Source: Microthrixaceae bacterium
Lineage (GTDB): Bacteria; Actinomycetota; Acidimicrobiia; Acidimicrobiales; Poriferisodalaceae
Assembly (NCBI GenBank): GCA_011523825.1
Contig: WTFX01000026.1
Coordinates: 32,834-96,833, forward strand
Length of the DNA stretch: 64,000 bases
Reading direction: 5' to 3'
Shown: piece by piece, positions 42,717 to 52,056 of the stretch
How positions within the stretch are numbered: position 1 is the first letter of the stretch
How the letters are laid out: each line of letters begins with the position of its first letter
Notes under the pieces: model-generated
Told to the model about the DNA's origin: nothing
What the model saw: the letters and a program-made list of their open reading frames with translations, nothing else
The model's database searches: none
Translations under genes and position numbers: made by a program

Positions 42717-43745
42717 GTGGAATTCGATCTGATGACAGGGTCCTCGACATGGAGCGATGCGGCCGATCTGGCCCGCAAGGTCGAGGGCGCCGGCTTCTCG
42801 GGGATGCTCTATACCGAGACCGGACAGGTGCCGTGGATGCAGCTCGCTGCGGCCGCCATGGCAGCGCCCAGCCTGACCTTCACCACGGGAATCGCCGTCG
42901 CGTTCCCGCGCAGCCCGATGGTGTCGGCCCAGATCGCGTGGGAACTCGCCGGCGAGACCAAGGGCCGCTTCCGGCTGGGACTGGGCAGCCAGGTCAAGGG
43001 TCACATCGTGCGGCGCTACTCGTCTGAGTTCGATCGGCCTGCCGCACGCATGCGCGACTACGTGGGAGCAGTGCAGGCATGCCTGCGGGCATTCCGGCGC
43101 GAGGAGAAGCTGAGCCACGAGGGCGAGTTCTTCAACCTCAGCCTGCTGCCGGCCCAGTGGACGCCGCGCAGCCACGACTACGGCGACATCAAGGTCGACA
43201 TCTCGTCGGTCGGCCCGGTGATGAACGGGGTTGCCGGCGAGGTTGCCGACGGCGTGCATGTCCACCCGATGCACACCATGCACTACGTCCGCGAGCGCCT
43301 GCTGCCTGAGGTAGCCCGAGGCGCCGAACGGGCAGGCCGCAACGTCGACGAGATCGACCTGATCGTGCCGGTCTTCGCCGCGCCCGGCGACTCCGATGCC
43401 GAGCTGGCGCCGCTCGTTCGCCGGGCCAAGACCCAGATTGCCTTCTACGGCACCACGCCCAACTACTCGTTCCAATTCACCGACCTGGGGTACGACGGGG
43501 TCACCTCCGCGCTGAGGGAGCGCATGGCCGCCGGCGACATCGCCGGCATGGCCGACTGCATCACCGACGACATGCTTGAGCACTTCGCGCTGGTCGCCCC
43601 CTGGAACGAGATGGCCGATCGGCTCAAGGACCGCTACGACGGCACGGCAGCCCGGGTCGTGATGTACCTGGCCGAAGAACAGATCCGCAAGGACCCCGAC
43701 ATGGTCCACAAATGGGGCGAGGTGGCGCAGGCCACCCGTTCATGA
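42717..43745 (+). CDS. LLM class flavin-dependent oxidoreductase
   Basis: 342 residues, luciferase-like TIM barrel: MEFDLMTGSSTWSDAADLAR, FTTGIAVAFPRSPMVSAQIAW and GRFRLGLGSQVKGHIVRRY, the last a common F420/FMN-phosphate region. Many actinobacterial homologues use coenzyme F420. GTG 42717 is preceded six bases upstream by a full AGGAGG (42705-42710), in contrast to the leaderless genes around it. Its reaction is unknown. The SDR that follows, 51 bases on, may share the transcript. Confidence 0.85.
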   Translation: MEFDLMTGSSTWSDAADLARKVEGAGFSGMLYTETGQVPWMQLAAAAMAAPSLTFTTGIAVAFPRSPMVSAQIAWELAGETKGRFRLGLGSQVKGHIVRRYSSEFDRPAARMRDYVGAVQACLRAFRREEKLSHEGEFFNLSLLPAQWTPRSHDYGDIKVDISSVGPVMNGVAGEVADGVHVHPMHTMHYVRERLLPEVARGAERAGRNVDEIDLIVPVFAAPGDSDAELAPLVRRAKTQIAFYGTTPNYSFQFTDLGYDGVTSALRERMAAGDIAGMADCITDDMLEHFALVAPWNEMADRLKDRYDGTAARVVMYLAEEQIRKDPDMVHKWGEVAQATRS

Positions 43746-43796
43746 CCATTCGCTCATGAAGCATCCGAAGCAGGGACCTGGGGCTCAGGAGACGAC

Positions 43797-44594
43797 ATGA
43801 CCGACGAACCAAACGCAGACCGCGTGGCGCTGGTGACGGGCGGCGGCAGGGGCATCGGCCGCGAGATCTGCTTGGGCCTGGCCCGGGCCGGACGACGCGT
43901 CGCCGTCGCTGACCTGCGGGTGCCCGAGGCCACCGAGACGGCTGCCATGATCAATGCCGAGTTCGGCAGCGGCGGCGCATCAGACACCTCCTCCACAGCG
44001 ATTGCCGTCGAGATGGACGTGGCCGACGCCGACGCGGTCTCGGCGGGCTTGCTGGCCGTTGCCGACCAGCTCGGCCCCGTCGAGATCCTTGTCAACTGCG
44101 CCGGCTGGGACGTGCTGACGCCCTTCGTTGCAACCGATGAGGACTTCTGGGACCGCATCATCGAGATCAACTACAAGGGCCCGCTCCGGACGACGCACGG
44201 CTGCCTTCCCGCCATGATCGAAGCGGGCTACGGGCGGATCGTCAACATCGGCTCCGATGCCGGCCGGGTGGGCTCCTCGGGCGAGGCTGTCTACGCAGGG
44301 GCCAAAGGCGGCATCATCGCGTTCACCAAGACCATTGCCCGAGAGGTGGCGCGCCGCGGCATCACGGCCAACGTCGTCTGCCCGGGTCCGACAGACACCC
44401 CGCTGCTGGACGAGATCGCCTCGGCCACCGACACGAGCGACAAGATCATCGGGGCGATGGCCCGAGCCGTGCCGATGAAACGCATCGGCCAGCCGCACGA
44501 GGTGGCTGCGGCAGTGGTGTTCCTGTGCAGCGAGGAAGCCGGCTACATCACCGGCCAGACCCTGTCAGTCAGCGGCGGCCTCACCATGGCCTAG
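43797..44594 (+). CDS. SDR, 2-hydroxycyclohexanecarboxyl-CoA dehydrogenase-like
   Basis: 265 residues: [14 protein letters not shown] for NAD(P) binding, NCAGWDVL, Ser in [10 protein letters not shown] and the YAGAKGG catalytic Tyr/Lys. The NCAGWD and [14 protein letters not shown] parts resemble BadH of cyclohexanecarboxylate degradation. An AGGAG ribosome binding site precedes ATG 43797. It would oxidise a 2-hydroxyacyl-CoA to the keto form. Its TAG shares a CTAG with the stop of the opposing CoA-transferase gene. Confidence 0.87.
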   Translation: MTDEPNADRVALVTGGGRGIGREICLGLARAGRRVAVADLRVPEATETAAMINAEFGSGGASDTSSTAIAVEMDVADADAVSAGLLAVADQLGPVEILVNCAGWDVLTPFVATDEDFWDRIIEINYKGPLRTTHGCLPAMIEAGYGRIVNIGSDAGRVGSSGEAVYAGAKGGIIAFTKTIAREVARRGITANVVCPGPTDTPLLDEIASATDTSDKIIGAMARAVPMKRIGQPHEVAAAVVFLCSEEAGYITGQTLSVSGGLTMA

Positions 44595-47062
44595 GCGGGT
44601 GGGGTGTGAGCGATGGTGTTGCTGTTGTACAGGCTGGTGATCTCGGCGGGTGTGTAGCCGAGTTCGGTGAGGATATCTTCGTTGTGCTGGCCCAGCTTGG
44701 GGGGCGGGCTGAGAGCGGCTGGTGTCGTGTCGAATCGGAACGGCAGGCCGGGGAAGAGCTGCGGCTGCTCGCCGGGGCGTGCGTGGTCGACCATGAGGCC
44801 GCGAGCAGTGCTGTGGTCGTCGTTGACGATGTCGGCGACGGTCATCACTGCTGAGGCTGAGATGCCTGCTGCTTGCAGTTCGGCAGCGGCCTCGTGCTTG
44901 TCCCGGGTCGCTGTCCAGCGTTCGATCACGGCGTCGATGGCGTCGTGGTCGGCATGGCGTGCCGCTGCGGTCGTCCAACGGGGCTCACCTTGAGCATCGC
45001 CCAGCAGCTCAGCCAACGACTTCCACGTCGCGTCGTCATCGACCGTCATCGCCAGCCAAGCGTCATCACCGCGGCACCGGTACACGCCCGCTGGCGCGGC
45101 GTCCGCGGTGCGCGCACCCCGTCGGGGCGGGTGCGCCATTCCGGCCTGATGCATCGAAGCCTCGGCGAACTGGTCGCCTGCGACGTTTATCGCTGTCTCG
45201 AGCTGCGACAGATCGACACCGACGGGTCCGTTGGTGCGCCAGTGCTGCCACAGCGCCGCCAGTGCGATGACCGTGCCGTGCAAACCGCCGACGACGTCAG
45301 GAAACGCGATGCCCTGCTTGTAGGGGCCCGAGTCCGGGTAGCCGGTGGTGGACGCCAGGCCCGAGGCCGCATCGAGCACCGGACCCCAGCTGATGCGCTC
45401 GGCGTCGGGTCCGGTGGCGCCGAAGCCGGACATGTCGAGCGTCACGATCGCCGGATTCATCTCGCGGAGCTCAGCGGGCGTGATACCAGCAGATCGAACG
45501 CCGCGGGGGCTGTAGTTGTTCACCACGATGTCGGCCGTCTCGACGAGCTTGCGCAGCACATCTCGCCCGCCGGGCGCCTTCAGGTCCAGGCACAGGCCGC
45601 GTTTCGAGCGGTTCATCTTGTTCCAGTGACCGAGTCGGTTGAACCAATCGTCGCCCGGATCGTTGTTCAGGAAGATCCCGTTGCGCGACAGCGGACCGGG
45701 AAGCTGTCCCCATTCCCAGCCGCCGCGCTCAGCCAGGATCATCTCGGCGGGCGGCATGGCGAGGCCACGCGCAGTGGGATGCTCGATCTTGATGACATCA
45801 GCGCCGAGATCGCCGAGCATCCGGCAGACCAGTGGGCCTGCCCAAGCGATCGTGAACTCGATCACCCGCACGCCCGCCAGCGGCTTGGCACCAGCGGGCC
45901 AGCTCCTTCCATCCGACGCTGTGCCGTCGAGACCCGTCCCGAGTGCCGGCGCACGCCGGAATGGCGGCGTCGCACCTTCGATATGTGCCGGTGGCCCAGG
46001 AAGTCGCGCCGTCGACACGCCGCCGGCGCCTGATTCGTTCTGCCGGACATCGCCGGCTGGCGCGTCAGCGCCGGCGAGGTGGGTCCAGTAGCCGCGTGCG
46101 GCGAGCTGTGGGCTGGCCAGCATGTCGTCGAGGCTGGCCACCGGCCCGGAGGGAACCTGGTTGTCCTGCAGGACAGTGACGGCTTGGGCGACGGTCTTCG
46201 TGGCAGCCCAAACGGAGATGATCTCGTCCAGCTCATCGGCGTGGTCGAATCGCACAGCCGGGACGTAGAAGTCGTCGCGGGCCAGCAGTTCGACCTGATC
46301 CATGGCGATGCAGAAGCCCTCCCACTGGTGGATCGAGACGGCCGCGATGCAGACCCAGCCATCGATGCACTCATAGAGCGCCAGCGGATGGTGCTGCTCG
46401 CCGAAGCGATTCCCCCACCGCCGCTTGTTGACACCGTTGTGGGTGTAGAGGCTGAAGCTCCACTGGTGTGCGTTGGCGAGCGCTTCCAGCGCTGAAATCT
46501 CCACCAGATCGCCCCGGCCCGTTGTCGCAGCGTGCACGAGCGCCGCCTGAATGCCGACTGCGGCGGTCGCGCCGACCAGGTGCGTGAGCCACGGTCCGCC
46601 GCCCGGCAGCGGGTGCCGGTCAGGCTCGCCGTTGAGGCTCATGTGCCCGCCCAGCGCCCAGTGCTCGAGCGGGCCTGCCCGCCACGCCGACTTCGGTCCG
46701 GTGAACCCGTACGGAGTGATGGCCGCAGCCACCAGCCGGGGGTGCGCGTCACGGGCCGACGTGATCTCCGCCTCGGCCGCAGTCAGATCGCCATGGATGT
46801 CCAGCACCACGACATCGACGTCGTTAGCCAACTCTGCCAGCGAGGCCTCGGAGTCCACCACGACGCTTGCCGTGTTGGCGCGTAGGTACTCCCACGCAAC
46901 GGAAACCGGCCCGGCACCGGTGTCCACCACACGTGACCGGCGCAGCTGCGAGCCCTCCGGCGGCTCGCCGACGACCACTTCAGCACCGGTCATCGCGAGC
47001 AGTCGGGCGCAGTAGGCGCCAGCGCGCCCGTCGCTCAGATCGAGTACCCGAACGCCTCGCAC
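44591..47062 (-). CDS. Tandem CaiB/BaiF (family III) CoA-transferase
   Basis: 823 residues, about twice a single family III CoA-transferase. Domain 1 spans about 1-370 ([46 protein letters not shown]). Domain 2 spans about 390-823 ([43 protein letters not shown]). Family enzymes normally interlock as dimers, so a fused pair may form its own ring-like unit. Domain 2 carries the acyl-transfer-type segment [11 protein letters not shown], where the usual Asp is shifted or replaced. The start is GTG 47062, 97 bases after the crotonase stop on the same strand. Confidence 0.88.
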   Translation of the reverse strand: MRGVRVLDLSDGRAGAYCARLLAMTGAEVVVGEPPEGSQLRRSRVVDTGAGPVSVAWEYLRANTASVVVDSEASLAELANDVDVVVLDIHGDLTAAEAEITSARDAHPRLVAAAITPYGFTGPKSAWRAGPLEHWALGGHMSLNGEPDRHPLPGGGPWLTHLVGATAAVGIQAALVHAATTGRGDLVEISALEALANAHQWSFSLYTHNGVNKRRWGNRFGEQHHPLALYECIDGWVCIAAVSIHQWEGFCIAMDQVELLARDDFYVPAVRFDHADELDEIISVWAATKTVAQAVTVLQDNQVPSGPVASLDDMLASPQLAARGYWTHLAGADAPAGDVRQNESGAGGVSTARLPGPPAHIEGATPPFRRAPALGTGLDGTASDGRSWPAGAKPLAGVRVIEFTIAWAGPLVCRMLGDLGADVIKIEHPTARGLAMPPAEMILAERGGWEWGQLPGPLSRNGIFLNNDPGDDWFNRLGHWNKMNRSKRGLCLDLKAPGGRDVLRKLVETADIVVNNYSPRGVRSAGITPAELREMNPAIVTLDMSGFGATGPDAERISWGPVLDAASGLASTTGYPDSGPYKQGIAFPDVVGGLHGTVIALAALWQHWRTNGPVGVDLSQLETAINVAGDQFAEASMHQAGMAHPPRRGARTADAAPAGVYRCRGDDAWLAMTVDDDATWKSLAELLGDAQGEPRWTTAAARHADHDAIDAVIERWTATRDKHEAAAELQAAGISASAVMTVADIVNDDHSTARGLMVDHARPGEQPQLFPGLPFRFDTTPAALSPPPKLGQHNEDILTELGYTPAEITSLYNSNTIAHTPPA

Positions 47063-47159
47063 ATCACCCCTGCATCGCCGTCAGCCCAGCGGGCCCGGAT
47101 CGTACCGACGCCATCGGGCGCACGCCGCGGAAGCCGTCCGCGACGAAGGCGCCGTTGCG

Positions 47160-47912
<753 letters not shown>

Positions 47913-47970
47913 GGCCATCTCCCCAATTCGCTTGGCGAAATGCTTGCACAATGAGAGGATGCGCTGACCA

Positions 47971-48966
47971 ATGACTACGACACTGTTGGCACTGGTGATG
48001 TCGAAGGGCTACGTCGTGGCCGACGGCGCCATGGGCACGCAGCTGTTCGCGGCTGGGCTGTCGGCAGGGTGGTCGCCGGAGGAATGGAATCTCAGCCACC
48101 CCGACGAGGTGCGGGCCGTCCACCGGGGCTACCTGCAGGCTGGTGCAGACCTGATCGTGACCAACAGCTTCGGCGGCAACTGCTTCCGGCAGAGCTTGCA
48201 CGGCTTCGAAGGCCGCGTGGACGAGCTGAACCGGGCCGCCGCGCACATCGGCCGGCTCGAGGCCGACGCAGAGATGCAGCGGTCAGAGCGGGAGGTGCTC
48301 GTAGCCGGCTCCATGGGGCCCACCGGCGAGCTGCTCGAGCCCCTCGGCACCATGAAGGCGGGTGCGTGCGAAGCCGCATTCGCCGAGCAGGCTGCTGCGC
48401 TGGCGGCGGGTGGCGTTGATCTGCTGTGGATCGAGACCATGAGCGCCCTCGACGAGATCGAGGCTGCGGTTCGTGGTGCACGCTCGGTGTGCGACTTGCC
48501 GATCGCCGCCACCATGAGCTTCGACACCGCCGGCCGCACGATGATGGGTGTCACCGGCAGGGAGATGGTCGACCGCCTGGGAGCGCTGCAGCTCGCGGCC
48601 ATCGGCGCCAACTGCGGGAACAACGTGCCCGACACCGAAGCGGCGGTCATCGCCATTGCCAACGCAGGCAGCGGCACGCTCACCGTGTCGAAGCCGAACG
48701 CCGGAGTGCCTGTCTGGCGCAAGGACGCGTTGGTCTACGACGGCACCCCCGAACTGCTGGCCGTGCATGCACACCGCGCCCACATATCGGGCGTCGACGT
48801 GATCGGCAGCTGCTGTGGCAGCACACCGGAGCACACTGCCAAGATGGTCGCAGTGCTCGCCGGTGAGGAAGCGCCGCCCTCGGTCGAGGTGGTCCTCAAC
48901 CCCAAGACAGCCCTCGACGAACGCCTGGTCCGCCGACGGCCACGCCGCCGTCGGAACCGCGGTTGA
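47971..48966 (+). CDS. Homocysteine S-methyltransferase family protein
   Basis: 331 residues, single homocysteine-binding barrel: VADGAMGTQLFAAGL near the N-terminus and the three zinc cysteines, one in GANCGNN and two in GSCCGSTPEH. It would methylate homocysteine from a donor such as betaine or S-methylmethionine; cobalamin and folate domains of MetH are absent. Related enzymes also methylate selenocysteine, which is of note beside a selenoprotein gene, but that link is only a thought. The selenoprotein unit follows 39 bases after the stop. Confidence 0.9.
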   Translation: MTTTLLALVMSKGYVVADGAMGTQLFAAGLSAGWSPEEWNLSHPDEVRAVHRGYLQAGADLIVTNSFGGNCFRQSLHGFEGRVDELNRAAAHIGRLEADAEMQRSEREVLVAGSMGPTGELLEPLGTMKAGACEAAFAEQAAALAAGGVDLLWIETMSALDEIEAAVRGARSVCDLPIAATMSFDTAGRTMMGVTGREMVDRLGALQLAAIGANCGNNVPDTEAAVIAIANAGSGTLTVSKPNAGVPVWRKDALVYDGTPELLAVHAHRAHISGVDVIGSCCGSTPEHTAKMVAVLAGEEAPPSVEVVLNPKTALDERLVRRRPRRRRNRG

Positions 48967-49005
48967 GGCCGACCAGATGTCGCTGCGCCCGCCGATCCGC
49001 ACCAG

Positions 49006-50100
49006 ATGCACTCGATCGGGATGACCGCAGACTGTGACCTCGAGCTGACCGACCCGTGGCAGGCCATCGAGGCGTGCTACGAGGCCGGCTGGACCGACGG
49101 GCTGCCTGTCGTTCCCCCAACCGAGTCGCTGGTGGAGGCCATGGTTGCCGGCGGCGTGTGGGATGCCGATGCGGTGCTGCTGACCGAGCCGGCACGCGGC
49201 CTAGAAGTCACCGCTCGCAAGGCCGCTGCCAATGCCGTCATGGCGGGGTGCCGACCCGAGTACTTCCCGGTGGTCGGCGCAGTGCTCAGCGCCATCGGCG
49301 CGCCGGAGTTCGAGCTGCACGCGGTATCTGCCAGCACCGGCGGGGCAGCCATCCTGATTGCGGTCAACGGCCCGATCCGTGACCAGATCGGCATCCACTG
49401 CAAAGAGAACCTGTTCGGGCCGGGTTTTCGGCCCAATGCCACTATCGGCCGCACGGTGCGGCTCGTGCTGCGCAATTGCCTGGCTGCGATTCCCGGCAAG
49501 CTGGACAAGAGCACCCAGGGATGGGCCGGCAAGTACGCCATGTGCTTCGGGGAGGACGAGGCAACCAGCCCCTGGGAGCCGTACCACGTGTCGCTCGGCT
49601 ACTCGCCGGAACAGAGCACGGTCACCGTCATGGCCGCTGAATCGGGCCACAACGTTCTGAATCATGCATCGCCTGACCCCGAAGGCCTGCTCGGCACGTT
49701 TGCCGACACCATGTCAGCGCTCGGCTCGCTCAGCTCCGGGCGGTCGCTCATCGTGTTGGCACCGGAGCACGCACGCAAGCTGGGTGCGGCGGGCTGGAGT
49801 CGACCCCAGGTCCAGGAATACCTGTTCACCCACGCCACCCGGAACTATGCCGAGGTGAAGCGCGGCGGCAAAGTCGAGGCTGCCGGCAATGTGACCGGCT
49901 TCCATCCCACCCAGTGGATGGAATCCAGCCCGGAGGTGCAGCCCGGTGACGAGGACATCACGGTCCCCCGCGGGACGTGTCCCGACGACATCGCCCTCAT
50001 GGTGGGCGGCGGCGATGCCGGCGGTCACTCGTCGTTCTTTCCCACCTGGAGCCGGGATCGCAGCGTCCCGCTCGTGACGCGGGAGATACTGCAGCCGTGA
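49006..50100 (+). CDS. Conserved partner of the UGSC selenoprotein, unknown function
   Basis: 364 residues. I recognise a conserved uncharacterised family with the pattern GWTDGLPVVPPTESLVEAM, NAVMAGCRPEYFPVV, HAVSASTGGAAILIAVNGP, FGPGFRPNATIGR and KYAMCFGEDEATSPWEP. Such genes often precede UGSC-family genes. A Cys in GCRPEYF and one in HCKENLFGPG are potential partners for a selenol. Its TGA overlaps the next GTG by four bases (GTGA), so the two products are made together, probably as a complex. No catalytic class is evident. Confidence 0.8.
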   Translation: MHSIGMTADCDLELTDPWQAIEACYEAGWTDGLPVVPPTESLVEAMVAGGVWDADAVLLTEPARGLEVTARKAAANAVMAGCRPEYFPVVGAVLSAIGAPEFELHAVSASTGGAAILIAVNGPIRDQIGIHCKENLFGPGFRPNATIGRTVRLVLRNCLAAIPGKLDKSTQGWAGKYAMCFGEDEATSPWEPYHVSLGYSPEQSTVTVMAAESGHNVLNHASPDPEGLLGTFADTMSALGSLSSGRSLIVLAPEHARKLGAAGWSRPQVQEYLFTHATRNYAEVKRGGKVEAAGNVTGFHPTQWMESSPEVQPGDEDITVPRGTCPDDIALMVGGGDAGGHSSFFPTWSRDRSVPLVTREILQP

Positions 50101-50984
50101 CCATCACTCTGGTCGATCCGACGCTGTCCGTCGCCGGCCGCGGCACGTCGACTGCACCGCGCCCGGCATCGCTGGACGACGCCGTGCTGGGACTGGTGAG
50201 CAACGGCAAGACCCACGCCAGACGGATTCTGGTTCGTGTCGCCCAGAACCTGATCGACTCCCACGGTGCTCGCGACTCGGTGCTGCTGGTGAAATCCACG
50301 GCGAACCTGCCCGCGGCGCCCGAAGAAGTGGAGGCGCTGGCCGCCGACGTCACGGCGATCATCGCTGCCATCGGCGATTGAGGCAGCTGCTCGTCGAGCA
50401 GTGTGCTCGACGCCGTGCACTTCGAGCAGGCGAGCGTGCCCGCAGCAGCCGTTCTGACCGAGCCGTTCGCGACGACCGGCACAGCGATTGCCGAACTCCA
50501 GGGCTTCGACGACTACCCGTTCGCCACCGTGCCGCACCCCATCGGCAGCCTCACCGAAGCGCAGGCAGACGCCCTCGCCGACGCCGTCACTGCGACCGTG
50601 CTGAGCCTGCTCACCGCCCCCGATGCCAGGTCAACCCTCGGCGACGAATCATTCGACGCCGATGCCCAGCTGCCACACGGTGACGAGCTGACCATCACCG
50701 ACGCAGCGGAATCACCAACAGCCGGGTCCGTGCCCGCCGACGTCGTCGAAGCCCTGGCCGGTGTCTTGCGCGCCGATCGTGCCGACCTCACTGCCTCCAT
50801 CACGGGGCGGCACATCGCGCTCCGCCTTCACATTCCCGACGAAGCCTGCGCCGAGTGCGTCCTGCCAGCGTCAATGCTCGTGCCCATGTTCCAGCACCGC
50901 TTCGACACCGAGCTCGGCCCCGGCTGGACCATCACTCTCGACGACCCCCGAAAGCCTGAGCACAGCGGTCCCGTGAACGACTGA
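50097..50984 (+). CDS. UGSC-family selenoprotein (Sec encoded by in-frame TGA)
   Basis: The frame opens at GTG 50097, meets TGA at 50379-50381 and continues without another stop to 50984, giving 295 residues with selenocysteine at position 95. The residues around it read AAIGD-U-GSCSSSS, then VLDAVHFEQASVPAAAVLTEPF and TVPHPIGSLTEAQ, matching the UGSC family in which this position is Sec or Cys. The N-terminal part has VSNGKTHARRILVRVAQ, also a family trait. A C-terminal extension (about 200-295) carries CAEC. Sec/Cys in U-x-x-C suggests redox chemistry. Hairpins follow the TGA at SECIS spacing. selA, selB, selC and selD are not in the window. Confidence 0.88.
50386..50412 (+). promoter_or_regulatory. 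Candidate bacterial SECIS hairpin(s) after the UGA codon
   Basis: A perfect 9-bp stem CGTCGAGCA/TGCTCGACG with a GTG loop spans 50392-50412, beginning 11 bases after the TGA. An alternative, mutually exclusive 7-bp stem GCTGCTC/GAGCAGT with loop GTC spans 50386-50402. In E. coli fdhF the SelB-binding hairpin also lies about 11 bases beyond UGA with GU in its loop. Both hairpins lie inside the coding frame. Confidence 0.6.
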
Positions 50985-51017
50985 CCCGCCCCGAACCCGC
51001 CATTTCCGCGTGCGATC

Positions 51018-51023
51018 TAGGGT
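51018..51023 (+). promoter_or_regulatory. Leaderless-type -10 (or overlapping ribosome binding site) of the BNR gene
   Basis: TAGGGT ends six bases before ATG 51030. The AGGGTG within it could also act as a weak Shine-Dalgarno, so the reading is ambiguous. Confidence 0.4.
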
Positions 51024-51029
51024 GACGAC

Positions 51030-52028
51030 ATGAACGGTCAGCTGCTCGCGGGAACTACGAAGGGTGTCTTCATCGTGGACGGCGCGGGGTCCACGCAGAC
51101 GCTCGAAGCCCGGCACGTCCGCGACCTCGTCAACCTGGACGGGCGCGTGCTCGCGGGATCGGCCGGAGGCTTGTTCACCAGCGACGACGGAGGTCGCACT
51201 TGGTCCGAACCTCAGCTCGAAGGCCGCGACGTGTGGCAGATCCGGGCAGCCAGCGACGGCCGGCTGTACGCCAGCACCGAGCCGGCCGCCCTGTTCCGCA
51301 GCGACGACCAGGGCGCGACCTGGTCTGAGATCGAAGCGTTTGCCAACCTTCCCGAAGCCGAACGCTGGTGCGTGCCGATCGAGCCTCCCCAGCCGGGTCG
51401 AGCCCGCGCTCTCGTCATTGATGAGGACAACCCCGACCGCATCTGGGTCGGCGTTGAAGTCGGCGGCGTGGCCCGCAGCACCGACGGAGGGCAGAGCTGG
51501 AAGGTCGACCTTCCCGGCGACAACCCCGACATCCACATGATGTTCGCCCACCCTGCTGAGCCGGGCGTGCTGTTCATCAGCACCGGCTACGGCCGCTTCG
51601 ACGGCGTCGCCGAAGAGCTGGAAGGCAATGCCGGCGTGTTCCGCTCCGACGACTACGGCGAGACATGGACCTACGCCTGGAAGGGTGTGACCCCCCGCTA
51701 CTCGCGGCCGCTGTGCGTCGACCGGCGCGACCCGTACAGCGTCACCGTCGCCAGTGCCCCCACGGCCTTCTCCCATTACAAGGACGACGGCGGGGCTCAT
51801 GCGGCCCTGTATCGATCTGACGACCAGGGCCAGTCGTGGCGGTCGCTCTGCGACGAGGCCCACTCGCCGTCGCCGGTCAACTTCCATGGCCTCGTCCCCG
51901 ACCCGGAGAACGTGGGCGGGGTGCTGGTCGGCACCGACACCGGCGAGGTATGGCAGGTGTCCGACGATGCCCAGTGGACCGAGCTCGGATCGGGTCTCCC
52001 GCTCGTCTGGTCGCTGGCGGTGGTCTGA
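51030..52028 (+). CDS. BNR/sialidase-fold beta-propeller protein
   Basis: 332 residues with five Asp-box motifs: TSDDGGRTW, RSDDQGATW, RSTDGGQSW, RSDDYGETW and RSDDQGQSW. This is the beta-propeller repeat of sialidase-like and photosystem-assembly-like proteins; no sialidase arginine triad is evident. There is no signal peptide, so it is cytosolic. It lies 45 bases after the selenoprotein gene and may be under its own promoter. The function is unknown. Confidence 0.85.
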   Translation: MNGQLLAGTTKGVFIVDGAGSTQTLEARHVRDLVNLDGRVLAGSAGGLFTSDDGGRTWSEPQLEGRDVWQIRAASDGRLYASTEPAALFRSDDQGATWSEIEAFANLPEAERWCVPIEPPQPGRARALVIDEDNPDRIWVGVEVGGVARSTDGGQSWKVDLPGDNPDIHMMFAHPAEPGVLFISTGYGRFDGVAEELEGNAGVFRSDDYGETWTYAWKGVTPRYSRPLCVDRRDPYSVTVASAPTAFSHYKDDGGAHAALYRSDDQGQSWRSLCDEAHSPSPVNFHGLVPDPENVGGVLVGTDTGEVWQVSDDAQWTELGSGLPLVWSLAVV

Positions 52029-52056
52029 CGCGTCCCCGCAGGCCACGGAAAACCCG

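Noticed and set aside
50403..50984. A separate gene starting at GTG 50403
   Set aside because: It is in frame with the upstream ORF across one TGA, and the family signature runs through that TGA, so one selenoprotein gene explains both pieces better.
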